Assembly (NCBI RefSeq): GCF_020514115.1
Contig: NZ_VTKZ01000015.1
Coordinates: 1 to 38,624 of the forward strand
Direction of reading: 5' to 3'
DNA length: 38,624 bases
Source: Synechococcus sp. MU1642
GTDB taxonomy: Bacteria; Cyanobacteriota; Cyanobacteriia; PCC-6307; Cyanobiaceae
The position numbers were made by a program, and so were the translations under genes. How positions within the stretch are numbered: the stretch's first letter is position 1; the number at the start of each line of letters is the position of its first letter. This document shows, one piece after another, positions 26,858 through 33,856 of the stretch. The notes below the pieces were generated by a model that was not told where the DNA came from, made no database searches, and saw nothing but the letters and a program-made list of their open reading frames with translations.

Positions 26858-27556
26858 GTGCCGGTTGTTATCGGCAAGCTAGATACGGCGCACGATTCGG
26901 CCCACCCCCAGCGTGCATTTCTTTTCGAGCCCGGTCATCCGGTTCGATTCGATGCGGCCTGGTCGGCGCAACAGCGCTGGCAGAGCAGTCTTCTGGCTGA
27001 TCCATCGGCGCCGGAGGCGGTTTGGATCCTGCAGCACAAGCCCTGCTACACCCTCGGCCGCGGTGCCAGCGAGGAGCACCTGCATTTCGATCCCCTCGAC
27101 CCACCAGCACCCTTGTACCGGATTGATCGTGGCGGGGAGGTGACCCATCACTTGCCCGGCCAACTGGTGGCCTACCCGGTGTTGGACCTTCGGCGCCGTA
27201 ATCCTGATTTGCACTGGTATCTGCGCCAGCTGGAACAAGTAGTGCTGGATGTTATGGCGGAGTTGGGCTTGGAGGGTCAGCGTCTGCCGGGGTTGACCGG
27301 CCTCTGGTTGGACAACCGCAAGGTCGCCGCCATCGGTGTGGGCTGTCGCCGCTGGATCACTCAGCACGGCCTGGCCCTGAACGTCGATTGTTCGATGCAG
27401 GGGTTTGAGCAGGTCACCCCCTGTGGTCTCAGCGGTCGCGCGGTCGGGCGGCTTGCCGACTGGTTGCCAGGACTGACGTCGGCTGAGGTGCAGCCGCTGC
27501 TGCGGCAAGCCCTGGCCCATCGTTTCGGTCTGGTCTGGGAGGAGGAAGCGAGATAG
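26858..27556 (+). CDS. lipB: octanoyl-ACP:protein octanoyltransferase
   Basis: A 232-residue enzyme moving octanoate from ACP to lipoyl domains, the first step of lipoate attachment. It has the signature [13 protein letters not shown] at 91-103, K155 in [10 protein letters not shown], and the acyl-thioester Cys C189 in VTPCG, as in other LipB proteins. Start is GTG at 26858. Lipoate is used by the pyruvate dehydrogenase E2 whose gene start lies 2.5 kb downstream, a loose functional link. It is followed after 28 bp by the acyl-ligase. Confidence 0.93.
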   Translation: MPVVIGKLDTAHDSAHPQRAFLFEPGHPVRFDAAWSAQQRWQSSLLADPSAPEAVWILQHKPCYTLGRGASEEHLHFDPLDPPAPLYRIDRGGEVTHHLPGQLVAYPVLDLRRRNPDLHWYLRQLEQVVLDVMAELGLEGQRLPGLTGLWLDNRKVAAIGVGCRRWITQHGLALNVDCSMQGFEQVTPCGLSGRAVGRLADWLPGLTSAEVQPLLRQALAHRFGLVWEEEAR

Positions 27557-27584
27557 ACCTGAGCTGTTTCAACCCCTGCCTCGG

Positions 27585-29498
27585 ATGACGGCCAGCTGGA
27601 GCCCCATAACCCGCGAAACGGACGCTTTGCAGCGTCATGCCCATGTTCAGAGGTTGTCGAGGGTCGATGCGGTGTGGCCCTGGCTCGCCGACCGCTACGG
27701 GCTGATTGCCGCCGTCGATGCGCCCCATGCGGCGCATCCCGAACGCTTCAATTTCGGCGAACTGGCTGAGCGGATCGCTACTGCTGCCGCCGCCTTTCGT
27801 CACCATGGCGTGAACGATGGCGATGTGGTGGCTCTGTTTGCCGAGAACAGCCCCCGCTGGCTCGTGGCGGATCAGGGGCTGATGCGTGCCGGTGCCGCTG
27901 ATGCCGTGCGCGGAGCCTCTGCCCCTGTAGAGGAGCTGCGTTACATCCTCATGGACTGCCAGGCGACGGCCCTAGTGGTGCAGAACGCTGAGGCATGGCA
28001 TCGTCTGGCCCTTCCCCCAGACCAACGGGCTCAGCTGCGCTTTGTGCTTCAGCTGGAAGGGGAGCCTGCCGAGGGCAGCATCGGCTGGGAGGCGTTTCTG
28101 GCATCAGCTGCCGGGCTTGATCCCGTTTGCCCGGCGGGGGGGCGAGACGCCGTGGCCACTGTTCTGTACACATCGGGCACAACCGGGCAACCCAAAGGGG
28201 TCCCGTTGACCCACGCCAACCTGCTGCATCAGATGAGCTCGCTGGCCTGTGTCGCCTATCCCGAGCCCGGTGCTCCGGTTCTCAGTGTGCTGCCGATCTG
28301 GCATGCCTACGAGCGCAGTGCCAGCTACTACTTCCTCTCCTGCGGCTGCACGCAGACCTACACAACGATTAAGCAACTGAAGAAGGATCTGCCGCGGGTC
28401 CGGCCGATCGCGATGGCCACCGTGCCGCGGCTGTGGGAGGCGGTTCAGGCTGGATTTGAGGATGTGCTCAAGACTTTCCCCCCGTCCCGGCAGCGCCTGC
28501 TGCGGGCGGCCTTGGCCAACAGTGCTGCCCAGCGCAAAGCCGTGCGTACGGCGCGCAACCTCCTGCTGGATCCGGTATTGGCCTCCGGTCGGCTTCGTGC
28601 CTGTGGCTCCGCTGCCCTGCGCTGGCCCCTGCATGCCCTGGCATCGACCTTGATCTGGCCGAAGCTGCGTCGCCAGCTCAGTGGTGGTCAGCTCGCCTAT
28701 CCCATCAGCGGTGGTGGTGCCATCGCGCCGCACATCGATGCCTTCTTTGAGGCCGTTGGGATTGAACTGCTGGTGGGCTACGGCCTCACGGAAACCAGCC
28801 CTGTGGTGAGCTGCCGCAGGCCTTGGCGCAACATCCGCGGCAGCTCCGGCCTGCCTATGCCCGAGACCGAATTCCGGATCGTCGACCCCGACAACGGCCA
28901 GCCCCTGGGCTTCCGGCAACGGGGGCGGGTGATGGTGCGGGGGCCTCAAGTGATGGCGGGCTACCTCGGCAAACCCGAGGCCAGCGCCAAGGTTCTCGAT
29001 GCCGCGGGATGGTTTGACACCGGCGATCTCGGCATGCTCCTGCCGGATGGTTCCGTGGCCCTCACCGGCCGCGCCAAAGACACGATTGTGCTGAGCAGTG
29101 GCGAGAACATCGAGCCCGGCCCCCTGGAGGAAGCCCTGGTGGCCAGTCCCCTAATCGAGCAGGTGATGCTGGTGGGCCAGGACGAACGCCAGCTCGGTGG
29201 TCTGATCGTTCCCCGGGCGGAGGCAATCGTGGCCTGGGCGGCTGAAGCCGGGGTCAACTTGGCGCAGGACCTGGGCGGCCAACCCGGTGATCCGGCCCTG
29301 CTCCGCTTGTTGATGCGCGAATGCAACCGCTTGCTCAAGCAGCGGTCTGCTTCCCGTGGGGATGAACGGCTGGCCGGGGTGGTGCTCGTGGATCCCTTCA
29401 GCATTGAGAACGGACTCCTGACCCAGACCTTGAAGCAGCGCCGTGATCGCATCACCAGCCGCGATAACCACTTGATCGATGCCCTTTATGGACGTTGA
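27585..29498 (+). CDS. long-chain acyl-CoA/acyl-ACP synthetase (AMP-forming)
   Basis: A 637-residue adenylate-forming enzyme. The P-loop-like YTSGTTGQPKG lies at 195-205, followed by LPIWHAYERSASYYF, the GYGLTETSPVVSCR motif, and WFDTGDLGML and GRAKDTIVLSSGENIEPG near the C-terminus. Cyanobacteria generally have one such gene, the acyl-ACP synthetase (Aas), which recycles free fatty acids from membranes. No membrane segment is obvious. It is codirectional with lipB and the YlqD gene. Confidence 0.9.
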   Translation: MTASWSPITRETDALQRHAHVQRLSRVDAVWPWLADRYGLIAAVDAPHAAHPERFNFGELAERIATAAAAFRHHGVNDGDVVALFAENSPRWLVADQGLMRAGAADAVRGASAPVEELRYILMDCQATALVVQNAEAWHRLALPPDQRAQLRFVLQLEGEPAEGSIGWEAFLASAAGLDPVCPAGGRDAVATVLYTSGTTGQPKGVPLTHANLLHQMSSLACVAYPEPGAPVLSVLPIWHAYERSASYYFLSCGCTQTYTTIKQLKKDLPRVRPIAMATVPRLWEAVQAGFEDVLKTFPPSRQRLLRAALANSAAQRKAVRTARNLLLDPVLASGRLRACGSAALRWPLHALASTLIWPKLRRQLSGGQLAYPISGGGAIAPHIDAFFEAVGIELLVGYGLTETSPVVSCRRPWRNIRGSSGLPMPETEFRIVDPDNGQPLGFRQRGRVMVRGPQVMAGYLGKPEASAKVLDAAGWFDTGDLGMLLPDGSVALTGRAKDTIVLSSGENIEPGPLEEALVASPLIEQVMLVGQDERQLGGLIVPRAEAIVAWAAEAGVNLAQDLGGQPGDPALLRLLMRECNRLLKQRSASRGDERLAGVVLVDPFSIENGLLTQTLKQRRDRITSRDNHLIDALYGR

Positions 29499-29595
29499 AC
29501 GCGGCGCTGCTGAAGAGGCTTGTGGAGCGGTCGGTTTCCCGGTGATTGACCCCACGTGAAAGGGCTGACACGCTTTGGCCGTCTTCCATGAACCC

Positions 29596-30039
29596 ATGTC
29601 CGACGGCACTTCCCTGACGATCAAGCGTCCGATCACAGTCCGCGCCGTGGTGACACCCACTTGGAAAGAGGAAGCAGAGCGCGAACTCAGCAATGGCATT
29701 GCCACCGCTGACCAACAGCTGGCTCAGTTGGAACAGGAAGGTCAGGACGTGGTGGACCAGGTGCGTCGTCAGAGCGCCAATCCCCTTGATCCCCGGGTTC
29801 AGGATCAGGTGGCGCAGATCCAACAGCAGGTGGCGGCCAAGCGTGCCGAGCTGGAGGAGCAGAAGCGCAACCTGCTTCAGCAGCAGGCCCAGGTGCGTGA
29901 GCTGGAGATGGACCAGATCGTCGAGCAGGGTCAGCTGGAGAGCAGCTGTGAGCTGAAGGTCGGCGACAACCTGGTGCAGAAGATGCAGGTTGCCATCGTT
30001 GTGAAAGATGGCGTTGTGCAGTCGATTGAGGAAGCCTGA
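29596..30039 (+). CDS. YlqD-like protein
   Basis: A 147-residue soluble protein: N-terminal strand-rich LTIKRPITVRAVVTPTWKEE, then a long Gln/Glu coiled coil (about 30-100) with QEGQDVVDQVRRQSANPLDP and QVAAKRAELEEQKRNLLQQQ, and a C-terminal SSCELKVGDNLVQKMQVAIV segment. It fits the YlqD family, function unknown. The open frame begins seven codons earlier; ATG at 29596 (MSDGTS) is better. It directly precedes the pdhC start, the arrangement I recall from other picocyanobacteria. Confidence 0.75.
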   Translation: MSDGTSLTIKRPITVRAVVTPTWKEEAERELSNGIATADQQLAQLEQEGQDVVDQVRRQSANPLDPRVQDQVAQIQQQVAAKRAELEEQKRNLLQQQAQVRELEMDQIVEQGQLESSCELKVGDNLVQKMQVAIVVKDGVVQSIEEA

Positions 30040-30095
30040 TCGGCTTGCCTCTGCTGACTCGTAAACTCCCCTGATCTGCCCTCTCGGAGACGGTT

Positions 30096-30131
30096 TTGGC
30101 GACCACGGACATCTTCATGACCCAGTCCTAG
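30096..30131 (+). pseudogene. pdhC: 5' fragment of pyruvate dehydrogenase E2 gene (pdhC), cut by the inserted element
   Basis: A TTG start at 30096, six bases after GGAG (30086-30089), opens MATTDIFM and then reads TQS and a stop. Cyanobacterial pyruvate dehydrogenase E2 (dihydrolipoamide acetyltransferase) begins MATHDIFMPALSSTM as I remember it, and it follows a YlqD-like gene in picocyanobacteria. So the promoter, ribosome site and first eight codons are kept and the rest is displaced. The break lies just after the ATG at 30117-30119. The remainder should sit at the far end of the element, outside the window. The homology is from memory and only eight residues long; the good ribosome site supports it. 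Confidence 0.65.
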
Positions 30132-30143
30132 ACTGGGTTTTTT
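30120..30143 (+). terminator. palindrome plus T-run at the left edge of the element
   Basis: ACCCAGTC, loop CTA, GACTGGGT, then a run of six T (30138-30143). It is a perfect eight-pair stem. It would end transcription from ylqD/pdhC before the element. Being a near-perfect inverted repeat at the junction, it could also be the core-type site bound by the recombinase. Both can be true. Confidence 0.6.
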
Positions 30144-30155
30144 AGTTAGACGGCA

Positions 30156-30236
30156 TGTTGGACACGAGGTTGCAGGAGAACTAAACTTTGCTCCAGCAAC
30201 TCATCTTGCCCCTCTGCTGGACAAGGTGTTGGACAC
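30156..30236 (+). repeat. paired 10-bp direct repeats between the junction and the integrase
   Basis: TGTTGGACAC occurs at 30156-30165 and again at 30227-30236, 71 bases apart. Directly repeated short sites between an attachment site and an integrase gene are where arm-type binding sites usually lie. Two copies alone are weak evidence. Confidence 0.4.
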
Positions 30237-30241
30237 TCGGG

Positions 30242-31684
30242 ATGCCCAAACTCCATTCCAAGGAACCAACTCTTAATGGGCGTGCATACATTTGCGCCTA
30301 TGCAGATCGTGAGTATCTGTATTTGCGGATTCCGATTGGTAATCGCAAATACTCAAATATCTCTTTGCAGACTACGGATATAAAGGTTGCACATGACAAA
30401 GCGCTTGACGTTTATACAAAGGCAGTAAATACACCAGCAAAGAAGAGATCAAAAAAACATCTCTTTACTACTGCATGCGAAAACTTTTTACGTTATAAAG
30501 TTGAGCAGGCGGAAATCGGACAGATAACTTCTGGGACGGTAGCAACTTACGAACAACGCATCTATCAACGTATCTTGCCTTATGTAAAAGAGATTGGAAT
30601 CAAACTCGTTGGTGATATCGGTAAAGATACTTTTATCAAATATGCAACTTACTATCGTCAGGTAAAGACAAAAGGAAAGTGGAGCACAGCATCTAAAGGA
30701 CTTGCTGTGTCAACCATCAATAGCGATATCACCACGCTCAACGAACTTTTGGCATGGTGTGTTCAGAATGAATTACTAGAATTTCGTGTATGGAAAAAGA
30801 TAGAAAAACTGAGGGACAAGAAGGATCATAGAGAAGACTCCAATCCTGCATACATGCCTGATGAATGGGAGCAAATAAAGAAAACTATTATTGATTGGGA
30901 GAGCGGTGAGTCGGATTCAGTTAGGAAGTGGAAGAGGCGCTGGTATAAGAACTGGTTGTTTTTCATGTATCACGGTGGATTTAGGTGCCATGAAACTAGG
31001 GCACTTACTCTTGCTGATATTGATGTTGTCCGGAGAAATGGAAAGGTTCGATGGGGTATAGTACAGGTGCCATCAAACACTAAGACTGGTAAGAGAACAA
31101 CAATAATGAATGGCAACTGGTTGAATTCCGTGAAGTATCACCTGAATGTAGGCATTAAACTTCGCAATCAACAAATTGAACAGCACAATAAAAAAGTAGA
31201 AGAAGGGACTTTGGAAAGGTGGAGAGCATGTAAAACCAAGATTGAGATGCTGGAGTTTCCACCAAAAATGGATACCCCATTAATGGCAAATCCATTTGGT
31301 TATTTGATCAAGGCACCAGCAGGAGCAGATAAAACTTACCAGTGGTTGACTGAGCATGATATTGATTTCTCTTGGCATGCCAAAGTTGATATGACACCAC
31401 CCACGGATGAAACCGTTAGGCAAAAACTAGATTCTATCTTTAAGCATTTAGAGTTTTACCAGAAGAAGGATTACACCCTGCATTCCTTGCGCTCAACTCA
31501 CATTACGCATGCTCTGATTCTTAAAGATATGAACATCAGGCAGATTGCTGACAACGTTGGAAACTCCCAATCTGAAATCGAGTCCACTTACTACAGATTG
31601 AACAACTTGCTGAACATGGAAAAACTTGGTTTCTTCAAGGATGAGTTGGAGAAGAAGGAAGAACTGGTTGTGGAAGAGTCCTGA
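30242..31684 (+). CDS. tyrosine recombinase (integrase)
   Basis: A 480-residue site-specific recombinase. Catalytic residues: box I Arg248 in HGGFRCHETRALTL, a KTGKR beta-hairpin Lys (281 or 284), box II HSLR (His414, Arg417) in YTLHSLRSTHITHAL, and Tyr450 or 451 in ESTYYRLNN. The family's second His/Trp before the Tyr appears as Asn441 (VGNSQSEIESTY). Residues 60-190 are the SAM-like DNA-binding domain; the N-terminus is small and strand-rich, like an arm-binding domain. The open frame starts 18 codons earlier, but MPKLHSKEPTL at 30242 reads as the real start. AT-rich codon use contrasts with the high-GC flank, marking recent transfer. It should mediate insertion into the pdhC start. Confidence 0.9.
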   Translation: MPKLHSKEPTLNGRAYICAYADREYLYLRIPIGNRKYSNISLQTTDIKVAHDKALDVYTKAVNTPAKKRSKKHLFTTACENFLRYKVEQAEIGQITSGTVATYEQRIYQRILPYVKEIGIKLVGDIGKDTFIKYATYYRQVKTKGKWSTASKGLAVSTINSDITTLNELLAWCVQNELLEFRVWKKIEKLRDKKDHREDSNPAYMPDEWEQIKKTIIDWESGESDSVRKWKRRWYKNWLFFMYHGGFRCHETRALTLADIDVVRRNGKVRWGIVQVPSNTKTGKRTTIMNGNWLNSVKYHLNVGIKLRNQQIEQHNKKVEEGTLERWRACKTKIEMLEFPPKMDTPLMANPFGYLIKAPAGADKTYQWLTEHDIDFSWHAKVDMTPPTDETVRQKLDSIFKHLEFYQKKDYTLHSLRSTHITHALILKDMNIRQIADNVGNSQSEIESTYYRLNNLLNMEKLGFFKDELEKKEELVVEES

Positions 31685-31694
31685 CCACTTAACC

Positions 31695-31722
31695 TTTCCG
31701 GAACGAAATTTCCGGAACGAAA
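31695..31722 (+). repeat. two tandem copies of a 14-mer after the integrase
   Basis: TTTCCGGAACGAAA occurs twice end to end, and a degenerate third copy follows to 31736, ending in a T-run (31737-31743). It starts ten bases after the integrase stop, so it may serve as a rough terminator or a protein-binding site. Confidence 0.5.
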
Positions 31723-31820
31723 TTTTTGGAGCGGAATTTTTTTGAGGATATGGATTCGTTATTGCTCTTGGATTTGGTTACCTCTGGAGGTCCTTGAGAC
31801 TCTTCGATTTAGTGCTCCTT

Positions 31821-31958
31821 TCATTTCTTCTTTCTCTTGCTTGAGTATGCCTCCTTAATTAGTTCCCCCACCAACTCATCTGGTTTCATCCTCCAGCATT
31901 TGCCTACATCGATAAGCATCTGGTAATGGACATCTGAGATCTTGATGGTCTTTGCCAT
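31821..31958 (-). CDS. ribbon-helix-helix-like protein, 45 aa
   Basis: Encodes MAKTIKISDVHYQMLIDVGK, then CWRMKPDELVGELIKEAYSS and a Lys tail. The alternating KTIKIS strand followed by two helices is the MetJ/Arc (CopG) pattern for a small dimeric DNA-binding protein. It is preceded nine bases away by the next small gene on the same strand, so they form a pair. Small RHH proteins next to an integrase often act as excision factors or repressors, or as antitoxins. The function is inferred from pattern only. Confidence 0.55.
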   Translation of the reverse strand: MAKTIKISDVHYQMLIDVGKCWRMKPDELVGELIKEAYSSKRKKK

Positions 31959-31965
31959 ATCTGCC

Positions 31966-32142
31966 TCAAATCAGGTTCAGCGTTGATTGCTGACGGCGGT
32001 TGTAAAACTCTTTGATTGCCATCTTGTGCAGAGAACTTCTGTCAATTCCTAACTGCTTCATCAGTTCATATTCAATAGGAATCACTACAGGTGCTTCGTG
32101 CTTGCTGTAAGTCATATTGAATCTTGGTGTATTTGCTATCAT
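31966..32142 (-). CDS. small regulator-like protein, 58 aa
   Basis: Encodes MIANTPRFNMTYSKHEAPVV, then IPIEYELMKQLGIDRSSLHK and MAIKEFYNRRQQSTLNLI. The short strand (APVVIPI) then two helices is also compatible with a ribbon-helix-helix or small antitoxin-like protein. It ends seven bases before the ATG of the 45-residue gene. The internal ATG at 32115 (MTYSKHE) is a second possible start. Upstream lies a long AT-rich intergenic segment holding possible operators. Confidence 0.5.
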   Translation of the reverse strand: MIANTPRFNMTYSKHEAPVVIPIEYELMKQLGIDRSSLHKMAIKEFYNRRQQSTLNLI

Positions 32143-32280
32143 AATAGTGCTTATTGTGGTGGTATTTGGCGCGTGTATGGAGTCTCAATTATTTAGCACT
32201 TTGGTTGCTGCAACTGGTTTTTTGATAGATTGATCTCTTAGATGAAGAAGACAGTATGATTTATTTTGATGTTAAAAATG

Positions 32281-32312
32281 AATCCACTTCGTGGATTGTC
32301 CCCTTCGGGGAC
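32281..32312 (+). ncRNA. two abutting perfect hairpins in the AT-rich intergenic region
   Basis: AATCCAC/GTGGATT (7 bp) and GTCCCC/GGGGAC (6 bp) both have TTC loops and touch end to end, with no protein frame across them. There is no T-run, so this is not a terminator. Best read as a structured RNA element or 5' leader; which strand is unknown. Confidence 0.4.
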
Positions 32313-32360
32313 TGACTCTGTTGTTGTTATATCCCTTTGGAGTGTATTTAGGCGCACCCC

Positions 32361-32393
32361 TCAGATCAAACTAGACAAACTAGTTATGTCTGA
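32361..32393. promoter_or_regulatory. 33-bp dyad, possible operator or recombinase site
   Basis: Nested inverted repeats share one centre at 32377: outer TCAGA/TCTGA and inner AACTAG/CTAGTT around ACAAA. It lies about 220 bases upstream of the RHH gene pair and 220 bases before the next plus-strand gene, in a gene-free region (32143-32610) that shows nothing else apart from the hairpins at 32281. Confidence 0.45.
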
Positions 32394-32610
32394 AATGAGT
32401 TTCACTAACGTCTAATGTTAAGGATCGGAAACAATTGAGTATTAAAGAGTCTCTAATCTCCTTATCAACCCTGGCAAAGTAATTCTATTTGATTATTGAT
32501 AATGTGTCAAGCAAGTATTTGATTGACGATTTAATTTAGTTCCCTTATGATTGAATCAGCAGTTAGCAACTGCCTGAAAATAAAAGCATCAATTATTAGA
32601 GAATTGGATT

Positions 32611-32904
32611 ATGAGAAGGAGTCATTCCAACGAATTTGACTGGATTCAGTTCCAGCAGTTGCAGGACTTTTACCGGCAATACCTAGAGCACCGTCTTTCT
32701 GACCCAACGCCTCACGCCACCTTCAAGCGGTTTCTTGTTGCCCGGAACCAGCGCCCCCTCTGCAACCTTTACGACGCTTGGAGGAAAGGGCACACCATGC
32801 TTCCTGAGGTACTGGAAACCAAGTTCACGTTTGCCTTCTCATGCCTTGGCATGAATAACAGCGGTCAGTACTTGAACGTCACCCTGCAACGAATCACCAG
32901 GTGA
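32611..32904 (+). CDS. hypothetical protein, 97 aa
   Basis: Opens MRRSHSNEFDWIQFQQLQDF and carries YRQYLEHRLSDPTPHATFKR, ending LNVTLQRITR. Basic and aromatic-rich, it looks like a small soluble DNA-associated protein but has no recognised domain. It is preceded by AT-rich sequence with no clear Shine-Dalgarno. Its stop touches the stop of the convergent small secreted gene (TGA then TAA). Confidence 0.5.
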   Translation: MRRSHSNEFDWIQFQQLQDFYRQYLEHRLSDPTPHATFKRFLVARNQRPLCNLYDAWRKGHTMLPEVLETKFTFAFSCLGMNNSGQYLNVTLQRITR

Positions 32905-33114
32905 TTAGCGGCAAACAGGGTTCCTAGCAATCACGCGTGCATGAGGGTTCCTTGCCATCGCTGCCCTTTCAGCGTCCTGGCGGTTGCTGGCAACGATTTC
33001 CTCCTTCCAGGTTTTTCCTCCTGAATAAAGGGTGATCTCCCATTTCCAGGTGCAAGACATGGCAGGTGCAGGAATAAAGAGCAGAAGGGCAACGAGGAGG
33101 GTTCTGTGCAGCAT
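32905..33114 (-). CDS. small secreted or periplasmic protein, 69 aa
   Basis: MLHRTLLVALLLFIPAPAMS is a signal peptide with an A-M-S cleavage, followed by a WKWEITLYSGGKTWKEEIVA strand pair, ending RNPHARVIARNPVCR. Two cysteines remain in the mature part (SC.., ..CR) and may bond. The ATG overlaps the serine-recombinase stop by one base (TGATG), so it is coupled to it. The function is unknown. Confidence 0.55.
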   Translation of the reverse strand: MLHRTLLVALLLFIPAPAMSCTWKWEITLYSGGKTWKEEIVASNRQDAERAAMARNPHARVIARNPVCR

Positions 33115-33701
33115 CAGGCAACTTCCTGCTGCTGCTGGATGATCCGACGGACCATGGATGTGGTCATGCCCATAGCGGAGGAGATGGTCCCGTAACCATC
33201 ACCTCTCTGACGCATCTCCATCACCGCTGCTGCCTGCTGTGGCGTGTAGGAGCGTTTCCGACCGAATTTGACCCCACGGGACTTGGCAACCTCTCTGCCT
33301 TCAGCAGTTCTCTTCTTGATGGATTTCAGTTCCATCTCGGCGGCGTAACCCATCACGCCAACCACCAACTTCACCAGTTCCTCTGGCATCGACGCTGTAT
33401 CCAGTCGACCGTCGAGCGTCTTGATGGCAACGCCTCGTTCAATCAGAGCGTTCACCTCCACCAGCATTTCCACCATGGAGCGACCTAGGCGGTCCAGTTC
33501 ATGGATCACCAGCGTGTCGCCATCACGGAGACCATCCAGGCATTTGCTCAGTTCAGGTCTTTCGCCATAAGCAGAGGTGCCGGCGATCTGGTCCCCGTAG
33601 ATCCGCTCGCAACCTGCTTCCCTCAGCGATTGCTCCTGGCGTTCGCTGTCCTGCTCGCTGGTGCTGGTCCTCCAATACCCCCAGGTCGCCATGAGTGCCA
33701 T
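33114..33701 (-). CDS. serine recombinase (resolvase/invertase family)
   Basis: A 195-residue small serine recombinase. The nucleophile Ser13 is in YWRTSTSEQ, with LVIHELDRLGRSMVEML and a GVMGYAAEMELKSIKKRTAEG helix, the E-helix of the dimer. A C-terminal helix-turn-helix (KRSYTPQQAAAVMEMR, then YGTISSAMGMTTSMVRRI) completes the Hin/Tn3 resolvase layout. ATG at 33701 or 33692. It sits downstream of a palindrome-rich stretch at 33712-33796. It may resolve dimers or flip DNA, or form a stability module. Confidence 0.88.
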   Translation of the reverse strand: MALMATWGYWRTSTSEQDSERQEQSLREAGCERIYGDQIAGTSAYGERPELSKCLDGLRDGDTLVIHELDRLGRSMVEMLVEVNALIERGVAIKTLDGRLDTASMPEELVKLVVGVMGYAAEMELKSIKKRTAEGREVAKSRGVKFGRKRSYTPQQAAAVMEMRQRGDGYGTISSAMGMTTSMVRRIIQQQQEVA

Positions 33702-33711
33702 GCCGAATCTC

Positions 33712-33796
33712 TGCCGAAACTATAGTGCATTTCGGCATGGATTTCCGACATGCCCAGAAACCAGTTGTGGCGGTTTGGCAATTGCCATGTCGGAAA
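33712..33796. promoter_or_regulatory. palindrome-rich region upstream of the serine recombinase (res-like or operator)
   Basis: TGCCGAAA/TTTCGGCA (33712-33719 and 33730-33737) flank a spacer containing TATAGT, so a promoter element sits inside the first dyad. A second, 11-bp pair, TTTCCGACATG/CATGTCGGAAA, lies at 33742-33752 and 33786-33796 around a 33-bp gap. Resolvase genes usually sit beside their own recombination site and are self-repressed there. Confidence 0.6.
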
Positions 33797-33856
33797 GCGA
33801 AAGTTTCGACACCCCTGAAATGACTGCACACTTGGTCAAGGTTGAACCTCTGATTG

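Noticed and set aside
30040-30240. tRNA gene at the insertion site
   Set aside because: No cloverleaf, T-loop GTTCRAAYC or CCA-like end found; the sequence instead reads as the pdhC leader.
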